Assembly (NCBI GenBank): GCA_027339205.1
Contig: DAHWOV010000064.1
Span: forward strand, 1 to 64,000
Origin: JAJYVT01 sp027339205
GTDB taxonomy: Bacteria; Actinomycetota; Acidimicrobiia; Acidimicrobiales; RAAP-2
Length of the DNA: 64,000 bases
Reading direction: 5' to 3'
A model generated the notes under the pieces. That model saw only the letters and a list, made by a program, of their open reading frames with translations. It did no database searches and was not told the DNA's origin. The translations under genes and the position numbers were made by a program. Of the stretch, positions 1 to 7,109 are shown piece after piece. Every line of letters starts with the position of its first letter. The stretch's first letter is position 1.

Positions 1-72
1 TGCGGCGGGCGCCGCGCCGGGCGCCGCGCCGGGCGCCGCGCCGATCGCCTCCCCGGTCGCCTCCCCACTCAT
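1..72 (-). CDS. Start of next his-operon gene, probably hisB (partial)
   Basis: The ATG at 72-70 overlaps the hisC stop codon by 4 bases (ATGA), and the frame stays open to the window edge. Only 24 residues are visible: a short MSGEATGEAIG start, then an Ala/Pro/Gly repeat (GAAP units) made by a 12-bp tandem repeat. No catalytic sequence is present. The call rests on gene order alone, since hisD-hisC-hisB is the usual actinobacterial order and HisB is imidazoleglycerol-phosphate dehydratase. Another his gene with a low-complexity leader is possible. Confidence 0.45.
   Translation of the reverse strand, partial: MSGEATGEAIGAAPGAAPGAAPAA
9..43. repeat. 12-bp tandem repeat, about 3 copies
   Basis: The unit gcgccgcgccgg is repeated head to tail. 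It encodes the GAAP repeats in the N-terminus of the partial gene at the window edge. Confidence 0.8.
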
Positions 73-1142
73 CGCAGTGCCCCTGCGAGCAGCTCGAGGA
101 AGCGCTCGTTCTCCTCTGGGGTCCCGACGCTCACGCGCAGGCAGCCCTCCAAGCCGGGGCGCGAAGAGAAGTCGCGCACGAGCACGCCCGCGGCGAGCAG
201 GTCCGCCCACAGCGCGCTCGCATCCCTCCCCCGGGGGCGGAACAGGACGAAGTTCGCGTCGGAGGGCCACGTGTCGACGTCGAGCTCGGCGAGCCCCTTC
301 GCGAGCTCCTCGCGCGCCGCTGCGACCGCGCGGACCCGTTCTGCCATCTCCGTTTCGTAGCGCAGGGCCAGCACGCCGGCGAGCTGGGTCTGGGTCGACA
401 GGTGGTACGGGAGCGCCGCGGCCTGGCAGCCGGCCACCACGTCGCGGTGCGCCACGAGGTAGCCGAGGCGGGCGCCGGCCATCGCCCAGGCCTTGGAGAG
501 CGTGCGGACGACGACGAGCCCTTCGGCGCCCGCCGACCCGTCGCGAAGCGTCAGCGACGAAACGCTCGTGAACTCCCCGTACGCCTCGTCGACGACGGCG
601 AGGCCCGGCGCGCCCTCGACGAGGGCGGCGACGGTGCGAGGGTCCTCGGCGCGCCCGGTCGGGTTGTTGGGCGAGCAGAGGAAGAGGACGTCGGGCTCCA
701 CGCGCGCGATCGCCGCCGCGCCGGCCACCGGGTCGACTCGGAAGTCGGCGCCGCGCGGCTCGGCCACCACCTCCATGCCCGCGAGCCCGGCGACGTGCGC
801 GTGGAGCCCGTAGGTGGGCTCGAAGACGAGCGCGCGCCGCCCGCTCCCCCCGAAGGCGAGCAGCAGGCACAAGAGCACCTCGTTGGACCCGTTGGCGCAG
901 AAGACCTCCTCCGGCTCGACCCCGTGGCGGCTGCCGACCGCGGCGCGCAGCGCCTTCGCCTCCCGGTCCGGGTACCGCTGGAAGCCGACCTGGCGGACGG
1001 CGTCAGAGAACGCGTGCTGCCACGCCGCCGGCGGCGGGTACGGCGACTCATTGGTGTTGAGCCGCACCTCGACCGGGCTCTGGGGCGAGTGGTAGCGACC
1101 GAGCGAGGCGAGCTCGTCGCGCAGCGCCACCCTCGCGCTCAC
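69..1142 (-). CDS. hisC: Histidinol-phosphate aminotransferase HisC
   Basis: PLP-dependent aminotransferase (fold type I) that converts imidazole acetol phosphate to histidinol phosphate in histidine synthesis. The protein is 357 residues, a normal length. Visible motifs are LNTNESP (about 28-34), SPNNPTG (157-163), the Asp of VVDEAY (185) and the PLP lysine in LSKAWAMAG (Lys217). The GTG start at 1142 overlaps the hisD stop by 4 bases (GTGA), indicating translational coupling. The frame stays open far upstream, but that part is only the antisense/alternate reading of hisD. Its own stop overlaps the next gene's ATG. Confidence 0.95.
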   Translation of the reverse strand: MSARVALRDELASLGRYHSPQSPVEVRLNTNESPYPPPAAWQHAFSDAVRQVGFQRYPDREAKALRAAVGSRHGVEPEEVFCANGSNEVLLCLLLAFGGSGRRALVFEPTYGLHAHVAGLAGMEVVAEPRGADFRVDPVAGAAAIARVEPDVLFLCSPNNPTGRAEDPRTVAALVEGAPGLAVVDEAYGEFTSVSSLTLRDGSAGAEGLVVVRTLSKAWAMAGARLGYLVAHRDVVAGCQAAALPYHLSTQTQLAGVLALRYETEMAERVRAVAAAREELAKGLAELDVDTWPSDANFVLFRPRGRDASALWADLLAAGVLVRDFSSRPGLEGCLRVSVGTPEENERFLELLAGALR

Positions 1143-2446
1143 GAGCCGGCTCCTCGCTCGAGCGCCGCACGGCGCAGCGCGATCGACGCCGCGTGCGCCG
1201 CGAGCCCCTCGGTCGTGGCGAGGGCCTCTGCAGCCGGTCCGAGGACCGCCATCGCCTCGGGCTGGGCGCTCACCGCGTGGAGGTGCCGGCGGAAGTCGTC
1301 CGCCCGGAGCGCCGAGGCGAACCTCGCCGTCCGGCTGGTCGGCAGCACGTGGTTGGGTCCGGCCACGTAGTCGCCGAGGCTCGCCGGCGACCACGGGCCG
1401 CAGAAGACGGCCCCGGCCGAGCGCACCTGGCCCAAGAGGCGCTCGGAGTCCTCGAAGAGCAGCTCGAGATGCTCGGGCGCGACCACGTTCGCCACGGCGA
1501 TCGCCTGCTCGGCGCCGTCCACGAGGCAGGTGTAGCCGCGGCTCTGGAGCGTCGCGAGCAGGTCGTCGCGCCGGGGAGAGCCCTCCACCACGCGCCGGAG
1601 GGCCGCCTCCACCTCGTCGGCCTTCTCCTCGGACCACGTCACCAGCCAGGCGAGCCCGTCCGGCCCGTGCTCGGCCTGGACCGCGAGGTCGATCGCAGCG
1701 AACTCGCCAGGCGTGTCGGGCGCGGCCACCACCACGACCTCCGAGGGGCCGGCGAACGCCGAGGCGACGCCGACCACGCCTGCGACCTGGCGCTTCGCCT
1801 CCGCCACGTAGCGGTTCCCGGGCCCGACCACCACGTCGACGGGCCGCACCGACTCGGTGCCGAAGGCCATGGCGGCGATCGCCTGGGCGCCGCCGATCGC
1901 GTACACCTCGTCGACCCCTGCGAGCGCCGCCGCGGCGAGCGTCGCGTCGTCCACCCGCCCGGAGCGGTCCGGCGGGACGCACAGGACCACCTCCCCGACG
2001 CCGGCCACCCTGGCGGGCACCGCGCACATGAGCACCGTCGAGGGGTAGCGCGCCCGCCCGCCGGGGGCGTAGCAGCCGACCCGGTCGACCGGGCGCACGA
2101 GGTGGCGGACGCGCACGCCGTGCGCCACGAAGTCGGCGACCGTGGTCAGCTCGTGGGCGTGGTAGGCGGCGATGTTGCGGTGCGCGACGAGCAGTGCCTG
2201 GCGGAGCTCCTCGGAGATCCGCGAGAGCGCCTCGTGCAGCTGGCCTGCGGGTACCGCGAGCTGCTCGAGGCTGACGCCGTCGAGCTCCGCGGTCAGCTCG
2301 AAGAGGGCACCGTCGCCGCCACGGCGCACCCGCTCGATGATCGACGCGACCACCTCGCGTTGGGCGTGGCCGGGCTCCTCGGGGCGCGGGAGGAGCGCGG
2401 CCAGCGCGCCGGCCCGCTGGCCGCGCACGTCGATCCTGGTCAGCAT
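1139..2446 (-). CDS. hisD: Histidinol dehydrogenase HisD
   Basis: Zn-dependent NAD oxidoreductase that performs the last two steps of histidine synthesis (histidinol to histidine). It is 435 residues, the usual length. Visible are the GPGNRYVAEAKR motif (about 208-219), the signature FAGPSE (231-236), the metal-ligand region QAEHGP (257-262), and the catalytic Glu325-His326 pair in VAPEHLELL. It is the first visible his gene. A TAGCAT hexamer at 2471-2476 (minus) could be its -10 element with a leader of about 17 nt; no clear Shine-Dalgarno is seen. It is divergent from the small gene at 2532. Confidence 0.96.
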   Translation of the reverse strand: MLTRIDVRGQRAGALAALLPRPEEPGHAQREVVASIIERVRRGGDGALFELTAELDGVSLEQLAVPAGQLHEALSRISEELRQALLVAHRNIAAYHAHELTTVADFVAHGVRVRHLVRPVDRVGCYAPGGRARYPSTVLMCAVPARVAGVGEVVLCVPPDRSGRVDDATLAAAALAGVDEVYAIGGAQAIAAMAFGTESVRPVDVVVGPGNRYVAEAKRQVAGVVGVASAFAGPSEVVVVAAPDTPGEFAAIDLAVQAEHGPDGLAWLVTWSEEKADEVEAALRRVVEGSPRRDDLLATLQSRGYTCLVDGAEQAIAVANVVAPEHLELLFEDSERLLGQVRSAGAVFCGPWSPASLGDYVAGPNHVLPTSRTARFASALRADDFRRHLHAVSAQPEAMAVLGPAAEALATTEGLAAHAASIALRRAALERGAGS

Positions 2447-2519
2447 CGGGTCGCCGTCACGAGAGCCACGATGCTACCGGGGCACGCGCCGACCGCCTCG
2501 AGACGCCGGCTCCGCGCGC

Positions 2520-2525
2520 CATGAT
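2520..2525 (+). promoter_or_regulatory. Putative leaderless -10 element (CATGAT)
   Basis: The hexamer CATGAT lies 6 nt before the ATG at 2532, which has no Shine-Dalgarno. The spacing matches the leaderless pattern seen at many other genes in this window, although the first base deviates from TANNNT. Confidence 0.4.
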
Positions 2526-2531
2526 GCGTGC

Positions 2532-2735
2532 ATGGCCACAGCACGCGCGGAGCTTTCCTCCATCAACTCGACCCTCGTCGAGCTCACCGCGCGCGTGAGC
2601 ACGCTTGCAGAGGACTCCCGGGACGGTGGGGACCCCGACCTCGCCGCGGCCCTCTTCACCGTGGAGCGGGACCTGCGCGCTGCCCTGCGGCGCCTCGCAA
2701 GGGCGGGCGCTGACCGGCGGCAGGGCGGGCGCTGA
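2532..2735 (+). CDS. Small unknown helical protein (67 aa)
   Basis: I do not recognise this protein. It is 67 residues: MATARAELSSINSTLVELT... followed by heptad-like Leu/Val/Ile spacing, an acidic DGGDPD linker and an Arg-rich tail (ERDLRAALRRLARAG). It looks like a short cytosolic two-helix or coiled-coil protein. Support for it being real: a -10-like hexamer 6 nt before the ATG, divergent arrangement with hisD, and good codon bias. The last codons lie in a 22-bp tandem duplication, so the C-terminus may be variable. It converges on the PIN gene with only a 6-bp gap. Confidence 0.5.
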   Translation: MATARAELSSINSTLVELTARVSTLAEDSRDGGDPDLAAALFTVERDLRAALRRLARAGADRRQGGR

Positions 2736-2741
2736 CCGGCG
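2701..2741. repeat. Tandem duplication, 22-bp period
   Basis: The 19-bp sequence gggcgggcgctgaccggcg occurs at 2701-2719 and again at 2723-2741. The pair covers the stop of the small plus-strand gene and abuts the stop of the PIN gene. Confidence 0.85.
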
Positions 2742-3134
2742 TCAGACCCCGTACAGGACGAGGTCGTGGCCGAGCAGCGTCGTGGCTGACCGCAGCGCGG
2801 CCTGGCGCGCGTTGACGACTGCGGCGTTGCGCCGCGCCGCGGTCTCGGCAGTCGACACCGCGACCAGGTCCGAGGTGCCCGCGCGCGACGCGAGCTCCCC
2901 GACCCGCTGCGCGCCCTCGCGCCCGAGGGGCTCGACCTCGGCGCCGGCCAGCAGCGCGTCGAGCCGGTCGCCGCGCGCCTCGGTCCGGTACGCATCGGCA
3001 ACGGCGCCGACGGTCACCACCGGGACGATCCCGTAGGTGAGCGCCGCGCGGTGCAGCGCCCACATCATCCGGTCGCCGTGCGCCGCGGCGCGCAGCGCGC
3101 CGGCGCCGTAGACGATGCCCTCGCGCGCCGTCAT
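2742..3134 (-). CDS. PIN-domain toxin-like protein with a degenerate active site
   Basis: 130 residues resembling actinobacterial PIN-domain proteins, the ribonuclease toxins of VapBC-type modules: VxxAGAL start, LARLLAG-like centre (LDALLAGAEVEPL, about 58-70) and GTSD (86-89). The catalytic acids look largely lost. Where the family has D-A-G-A-L there is Gly10. The Asp after TSDVV is Ala92. The late TSDPDD loop reads NARQAAL (108-114). Asp89 is kept. It overlaps the antitoxin by 4 bases (ATGA), so the module is intact in layout. The protein is probably nuclease-dead or changed in function; this is inferred from by-eye comparison with the family. Confidence 0.7.
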   Translation of the reverse strand: MTAREGIVYGAGALRAAAHGDRMMWALHRAALTYGIVPVVTVGAVADAYRTEARGDRLDALLAGAEVEPLGREGAQRVGELASRAGTSDLVAVSTAETAARRNAAVVNARQAALRSATTLLGHDLVLYGV

Positions 3135-3400
3135 GGCCGCCGCCGGACGCGCGACGCCATCCCGGAGACCCCCGAGAGGAGCCGGCCGAGCAGGGCTTCG
3201 CCCGCCGCGAGCTCCTCGGCGCTGAGCGCGCCCGCGTCCGACTCCCAGGCGGCCACGCCACGCAGCCCCTGGCGCACGCGCAGCTGGCGCTCCGCAGCGC
3301 CCGATAGCCACGCACTGAACGAGACACCGTCCTCCTTGGCTGCCACCTCCACCGCCTTGGCAACCTCGTCGGACAACGACACGGACCGCTTCGTCACCAT
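3131..3400 (-). CDS. Ribbon-helix-helix antitoxin
   Basis: 89 residues. The N-terminal half (MVTKRSVSLSDEVAKAVEVAAKE, then DGVSFSAWLSGAAERQL) has the beta-strand/helix/helix pattern of ribbon-helix-helix (MetJ/Arc, VapB-like) repressors. The C-terminal half is the likely toxin-binding tail. The 4-base overlap with the downstream PIN gene fits a toxin-antitoxin operon. It probably autoregulates, because two near-identical 10-bp sequences 12 bp apart (3411-3420 and 3423-3432) sit just upstream of the start and touch the putative -10 element. Confidence 0.85.
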   Translation of the reverse strand: MVTKRSVSLSDEVAKAVEVAAKEDGVSFSAWLSGAAERQLRVRQGLRGVAAWESDAGALSAEELAAGEALLGRLLSGVSGMASRVRRRP

Positions 3401-3406
3401 GGCACG

Positions 3407-3432
3407 AAAGTAACACCTTCGGTATCACCTTC
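3407..3432 (-). promoter_or_regulatory. Antitoxin promoter with iterated operator
   Basis: On the minus strand a TACTTT hexamer (3407-3412) is 6 nt before the antitoxin ATG. Overlapping and upstream are direct repeats taacaccttc (3411-3420) and tatcaccttc (3423-3432) (plus-strand reading), spaced 12 bp. Ribbon-helix-helix repressors typically bind such iterated sites; operator function is inferred. Confidence 0.55.
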
Positions 3433-3468
3433 GCGACGCGGCGCAGCCCAGCGACGCGGCGCAGCCCA
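3433..3468. repeat. 18-bp perfect tandem repeat, 2 copies
   Basis: The unit gcgacgcggcgcagccca occurs at 3433-3450 and 3451-3468, upstream of the antitoxin operator. Confidence 0.9.
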
Positions 3469-3505
3469 GCGCCTCGGCGGCCGGATGCTGGGGAACGTCG
3501 CCGTA

Positions 3506-3540
3506 CGCGACAACGGCGCCCTCTGGGCGCCGTTGTCGCG
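3506..3540. terminator. Perfect 16-bp hairpin, 3-nt loop
   Basis: The left arm (3506-3521, cgcgacaacggcgccc) is exactly complementary to the right arm (3525-3540), with loop tct. It lies between the 3' end of nth and the antitoxin promoter. It has no T-tract on either side, so it is not a classical intrinsic terminator, although GC-rich actinobacteria often lack the T-tract. A structural remnant of a mobile element is an alternative. Confidence 0.5.
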
Positions 3541-3728
3541 AGCGTGGCCAGGCGGCGGATCCCGGCGCTTCGCTCATTCTGGAACCAGGTGGCGGGAACC
3601 GGTTCCACCGCCATCTTACAACGAGTTCTTGATCGCGCAATTACCATGAGCAATGTTTTCGACCGCAAGGCATCAGCGCCGTCACCAGGCCGTGACCAGG
3701 CCGGGCCGAGCGAGCCAGGCCCCCGCGT

Positions 3729-4403
3729 TCAGGCGGGGACCCGGGCCGAGGGGCAGACGTCGGCCAGGACGCACTCCCCGCAACGCGGGTTGCGCGCCAC
3801 GCACACCGCCCGCCCGTGGAGGATGAGCCGGAGACTGAGCGTGCCCCACTCCTCTGGCGGCACGAGCGCGTCCAGGTCGCGCTCGACCACCTCGGGGTCC
3901 GACGACGCGCTGAAGCCGAGCCTTCGCGCGAGGCGGCCGACGTGCGTGTCGACCGCGAGGCCCGGCTCGCCGAACGCGACGCTTCGCACGACGTTGGCGG
4001 TCTTGCGCCCGACCCCGGGGAGCGTCACAAGGTCCTCCATCGCGGAGGGCACCTCGCCGCCGAAGCGCGCGACGAGTCCCTGGGACATCCCGAGAAGGCT
4101 CTTCGCCTTCGAGCGGAAGAACCCCGTGGACCGGATGAGCTCCTCGAGCCGCTCGGGGTCTGCGTGCGCCAGCGCGTCGGCGTCCGGGTACTCAGCGAAG
4201 AGCGCAGGGGTCACCATGTTGACTCGCGCGTCGGTGGTCTGGGCCGACAGGATCGTCGCGACGAGCAGCTGGAACGCGTTGTCGTGGCGCAGCGCGCACA
4301 GCTCCTCGGCGGTCCCCGGGTACTGCTCGGCGAGACGAGAGACCACCACCTTCGCACGAGCCTTGGGGCTCTTGGGAGCCTTGGGGCTCTTGGGACCTGC
4401 CAT
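3729..4403 (-). CDS. nth: Endonuclease III (Nth)
   Basis: Bifunctional DNA glycosylase/AP lyase that removes oxidised pyrimidines in base-excision repair. It is 224 residues. The helix-hairpin-helix LPGVGRKTANV (about 128-138) contains catalytic Lys134; the catalytic Asp is in VDTHVGR (Asp152). The C-terminal 4Fe-4S cluster ligands are Cys201, 208, 211 and 217 (C-x6-C-x2-C-x5-C). The ATG at 4403 is chosen because a TATCCT -10-like hexamer lies 8 nt upstream; more upstream frame is antisense to mshD. The N-terminus KSPKAPKSPKA comes from an 18-bp tandem duplication (4359-4394). Confidence 0.95.
   Translation of the reverse strand: MAGPKSPKAPKSPKARAKVVVSRLAEQYPGTAEELCALRHDNAFQLLVATILSAQTTDARVNMVTPALFAEYPDADALAHADPERLEELIRSTGFFRSKAKSLLGMSQGLVARFGGEVPSAMEDLVTLPGVGRKTANVVRSVAFGEPGLAVDTHVGRLARRLGFSASSDPEVVERDLDALVPPEEWGTLSLRLILHGRAVCVARNPRCGECVLADVCPSARVPA
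4359..4394. repeat. 18-bp perfect tandem repeat in nth 5' end
   Basis: The unit agccttggggctcttggg occurs twice (4359-4376, 4377-4394) and encodes the PKSPKA repeat at the N-terminus of Nth. Confidence 0.9.
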
Positions 4404-4411
4404 TGCAGGCG

Positions 4412-4417
4412 AGGATA
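4412..4417 (-). promoter_or_regulatory. Putative leaderless -10 (TATCCT) of nth
   Basis: TATCCT on the minus strand ends 8 nt before the nth ATG. There is no Shine-Dalgarno. No convincing -35 is seen. Confidence 0.5.
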
Positions 4418-4476
4418 GCGACAGGCGCGTGCAAGGACCGCCCCGGGGGTCAGCTGGGACGCGCCGGCGGCACCGG

Positions 4477-4482
4477 TAGCCT
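4477..4482 (+). promoter_or_regulatory. Putative leaderless -10 (TAGCCT) of mshD
   Basis: TAGCCT ends 6 nt before the GTG at 4489. No Shine-Dalgarno lies in between. The -35 region is not recognisable. Confidence 0.5.
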
Positions 4483-4488
4483 GCTGCC

Positions 4489-5496
4489 GTGCCGCCCGCC
4501 CCGGCCCCGATCGTGCGCGTCGACGTCGTCTCGTCGCTCGAGCCCCAGGTGCGCGCGGAGGTGCGCGCGCTCGTCGAGGACGCTGAGCGGGCCGACGGCT
4601 TCCCCGGCCTGAGCGACCAGGCGCAGCTCGCCACCGAGGACGGCGCGCCCGACGGCGCGATCTCCTTGCTCGCACCAGAAGGCGTTGCCGGCGACGCCGC
4701 CAACGCCGCCAGCGACGAGCTCGCGGGCTACGCGTCCCTTCGGCACGAGCCGGGGCAAGACGGCGGATGGACGATCGAGACGGTGGTGCGGCCCGAGCGG
4801 CGCGGCGACGCCGCCGACGTGCTCGGCGCGCTGCTCGACGCCGCGCTCGTAGAGGTGGGGGCGCGCGGCGGAGGAGCCGTCCGCGCATGGCTCCGGGCGG
4901 ACCTCGCGCGCGGTGCAGAGAAGATGGCGGCACGCGGCCTGCAGCCGACCCGCGAGCTGTTGCAGCTGCGCGCCCCGCTCCCGCCCGAGGCGGTGCGCGA
5001 CGCGAGCTCCCCGCCCCTCGCGGTCCGCCCGTTCCGCCCCGGACGCGACGAGCAGGCGTGGCTGGAGGTGAACGCCCGTGCGTTCGCGTCCCACCCCGAA
5101 CAGGGGAGGTGGACGCTCGAAGATCTGACGAGGCGCGAGCGCGAGCCTTGGTTCGACCCCGGCGGGTTCCTCCTCCACGAGGTGGGCGGCAGGCTCGCCG
5201 GGTTCTGCTGGACCAAGGTCCATCTCAACCCCGTGCTCGGCGAGATCTACGTGATCGGGGTCGACCCGGACTTCCAGGGCCGCGGGCTCGGGCGCGCCCT
5301 CACGAGAGCGGGCCTCGGTCATCTGGCCACCCGCGGCGTGCCGACGGCGATGCTCTACGTCGAGAGCACCAACACGCCGGCGCTCGTCCTCTACCGGTCC
5401 CTCGGCTTCACCGAGCACCATCGCGAGGTCCAGTTCAGCGCCACCGCGGCGGCGGGCGCTCAGGGGGACGCGCCGACCGCGCGGCCGATCCCGTAG
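4489..5496 (+). CDS. mshD: Mycothiol synthase MshD
   Basis: Acetyl-CoA:Cys-GlcN-Ins acetyltransferase, the last step of mycothiol synthesis. It is 335 residues and carries two GNAT domains, as in the family. The C-terminal one shows the signature GFCWTKVH (about 238-245), GEIYVIGVDP (251-260), the acetyl-CoA loop QGRGLGRAL (263-271) and LYVESTNTPALVLYRSLGF. The GTG at 4489 is chosen because of the adjacent -10-like element. The last 37 bp overlap the convergent transporter gene. With mshC at 60139 the window holds two of the mycothiol genes. Confidence 0.93.
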   Translation: MPPAPAPIVRVDVVSSLEPQVRAEVRALVEDAERADGFPGLSDQAQLATEDGAPDGAISLLAPEGVAGDAANAASDELAGYASLRHEPGQDGGWTIETVVRPERRGDAADVLGALLDAALVEVGARGGGAVRAWLRADLARGAEKMAARGLQPTRELLQLRAPLPPEAVRDASSPPLAVRPFRPGRDEQAWLEVNARAFASHPEQGRWTLEDLTRREREPWFDPGGFLLHEVGGRLAGFCWTKVHLNPVLGEIYVIGVDPDFQGRGLGRALTRAGLGHLATRGVPTAMLYVESTNTPALVLYRSLGFTEHHREVQFSATAAAGAQGDAPTARPIP

Positions 5497-6203
5497 GTCA
5501 CCGCGGCGGCGAGCGCGGCCACGGCGAGCTGGCGGGCCGCGGCCTTGAGCGGCGAGCGGCCGGTGAGGACGCCGAGCAGCGTCCCGACCGCGACGGCCGC
5601 GACCGCGCCGATAACGATCGACGCGACGAGCGCGCCGTTGCCGTGCGAGACGAGCCACGGGATGAGCGGGAGGACGGCACCGAGCGCGAACGTGGCGAAC
5701 GAGCTCAGCGCGGCGACGATCGGGGAGCCGAGCTCCGTCGGATTGATGCCGAGCTCCTCGCGGGCGTGCGTCTCGAGCGCGGTCTTGGGATCGCGCATCA
5801 TCATCTCGGCGAGCTGCTTTGCGAGCGCAGGCGTCACCCCTCGGCGCTCGTAGATCGCCACGAGCTCCCCGCGCTCTGCCGCGGGGCTCTGCTCGAGCGC
5901 CTGGCGCTCGACCTCGAGCTCTCGCTCTAAGAGCTCGCGCTGGGCCTGCATGGACACGAGCTCGCCGGCGGCCATCGAGAAGGCCCCGGCGACGAGGCCG
6001 GCAAGGCCCGACAGCCGGACGATCCCGCCCGAGGGGTGGGCGCCTGCCACGCCGAGGATGAGCGAAACGTTGGTGACCAACCCGTCGCTGATCCCGAAGA
6101 CCGCCGCCCGGGCCCCGCCGGACTGGACGTTGCGGTGATGGCGCTCGCCGTGGGCGTTGAAGCCCGATCCGGTGCGAGCACGAAGGAAGGAGGGGGTCTC
6201 CAC
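5460..6203 (-). CDS. VIT/CCC1-family Fe/Mn transporter
   Basis: 247-residue integral membrane protein of the VIT1/CCC1 family (vacuolar iron transporter-like), which moves Fe2+ or Mn2+ out of the cytosol. The first helix region GISDGLVTNVSLILGVAGA (about 38-56) and the GAFSMAAGELVSMQAQRE motif (about 73-90) are diagnostic. A cytosolic metal-binding helical segment follows (about 88-145, with ELLERELEVERQAL and MMMRDPKTALETHARE), then three C-terminal helices. The GTG start at 6203 lies 7 nt from a TACGCT hexamer. The 3' end overlaps mshD by 37 bp, antisense. Confidence 0.9.
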   Translation of the reverse strand: METPSFLRARTGSGFNAHGERHHRNVQSGGARAAVFGISDGLVTNVSLILGVAGAHPSGGIVRLSGLAGLVAGAFSMAAGELVSMQAQRELLERELEVERQALEQSPAAERGELVAIYERRGVTPALAKQLAEMMMRDPKTALETHAREELGINPTELGSPIVAALSSFATFALGAVLPLIPWLVSHGNGALVASIVIGAVAAVAVGTLLGVLTGRSPLKAAARQLAVAALAAAVTYGIGRAVGASP

Positions 6204-6210
6204 GCCGGCC

Positions 6211-6216
6211 AGCGTA
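6211..6216 (-). promoter_or_regulatory. Putative leaderless -10 (TACGCT) of the VIT transporter
   Basis: TACGCT on the minus strand ends 7 nt before the GTG at 6203. No Shine-Dalgarno is seen. Confidence 0.5.
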
Positions 6217-6244
6217 CCGACGTCACGTCTGGTGCGAGGGCTGG

Positions 6245-6250
6245 CAGAAT
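6245..6250 (+). promoter_or_regulatory. Putative leaderless -10 (CAGAAT)
   Basis: CAGAAT ends 6 nt before the ATG at 6257. It heads the operon that continues to menF. Confidence 0.45.
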
Positions 6251-6256
6251 GGGACG

Positions 6257-6610
6257 ATGCCAGGACGTTGGATCGACAAGTCCCAGCCCCAGACCCTCCA
6301 GGGGGCGGTGCTCTTCTCCTACCTGAACGCTGCGCTGGCGCTCCTGTTCGGGTTCATCTTCGGGGGCTCGTCGCTCATCCTCTTGGTCTTCGTCCTGCTC
6401 GCGGTCGCGGCCTTCGGCATCGCCAACGAGCGGCGCGTGGCGTACTGGGCGGGCGTGGTCCTCGCGTGCGCCTACGTCCTGGGCGTCCTGTACTTCATGG
6501 TGACGGGCGGCGGCTTCGGCGGGATCCTCAGTCTGCTCTTCGGTGGGATCCTGGTCGCGATGCTGCTCCACCCCGAGAGCCGCCACTACGAGCGGATCTG
6601 GTTCAAGTAG
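6257..6610 (+). CDS. Unknown four-helix membrane protein (117 aa)
   Basis: I do not recognise the family. It is 117 residues with a short polar N-terminus (MPGRWIDKSQPQTLQG) and hydrophobic segments at about 18-38, 39-54, 60-82 and 86-102. It ends in a charged tail (HPESRHYERIWFK). No catalytic motif is visible. It is first in an operon-like run with the MaoC protein, menG and menF, 40 bp upstream of the MaoC gene, but nothing ties it to menaquinone synthesis beyond position. Confidence 0.75.
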   Translation: MPGRWIDKSQPQTLQGAVLFSYLNAALALLFGFIFGGSSLILLVFVLLAVAAFGIANERRVAYWAGVVLACAYVLGVLYFMVTGGGFGGILSLLFGGILVAMLLHPESRHYERIWFK

Positions 6611-6650
6611 CCGCCGCGCACGTGCTGGGGACGACGCCCGGGGAGGCCCG

Positions 6651-7109
6651 ATGACCACGACCGTCCACGGGGTCGACGACCTCGAGACCATGGTCGGGCG
6701 GCACCTGGGCTACAGCGAGGAGCTCGTCGTCGACCAGGAGCGGATCGACCGGTTCGCCGACGCCACGGGCGACCATCAGTGGATCCACGTGGACCCCGAG
6801 CGGGCCGCCCGTGGCCCGTTCGGCACGACGATCGCCCACGGGTACCTCACGCTCTCGCTGGTGCCGGTCCTCTTGTCCCAGCTGCTGCACGTCGAGGGCG
6901 TCGCGCTCGCCGTGAACTACGGATGCAACAAGGTGCGGTTCCCCGCGCCGGTGCCCGTCGGCTCGGCGCTGCGGCTCGGCGCCACGCTTGCCTCGGTGGA
7001 GCACGTGGAGGGCGGCGTCCAGGTCGTCCTCGACGTCGTGGTGGAGGTCGCCGGCGCCGACAAGCCGTCGTGCGCTGCCCAGGTGGTGTACCGCTACTAC
7101 CGGGCGTGA
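6651..7109 (+). CDS. MaoC-like (R)-specific enoyl-CoA hydratase
   Basis: 152-residue single hot-dog protein of the MaoC/(R)-hydratase family, which hydrates trans-2-enoyl-CoA esters. The catalytic Asp-His pair is in FADATGDHQWIHVDPE (about 38-53), followed by the family's GTTIAHGYLTLSL segment (about 61-73) and a C-terminal AxVxxRYYRA-like strand. It is most like the actinobacterial acyl dehydratases of unknown physiological substrate. Its stop overlaps the menG start (GTGA). Confidence 0.9.
   Translation: MTTTVHGVDDLETMVGRHLGYSEELVVDQERIDRFADATGDHQWIHVDPERAARGPFGTTIAHGYLTLSLVPVLLSQLLHVEGVALAVNYGCNKVRFPAPVPVGSALRLGATLASVEHVEGGVQVVLDVVVEVAGADKPSCAAQVVYRYYRA

Larger units (their letters stand above)
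3433..3728. other. Non-coding region with an AT-richer patch
   Basis: No credible gene is seen here. The stretch holds the 18-bp tandem repeat, the 16-bp hairpin and a second inverted repeat (tggaacc at 3580-3586 with ggttcca at 3601-3607, around the palindrome gaaccggttc at 3596-3605). It then has a patch at about 3608-3672 that is clearly less GC-rich than anything nearby. This composition next to a toxin-antitoxin pair suggests a foreign remnant, but no transposase sequence is recognisable. Confidence 0.6.
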
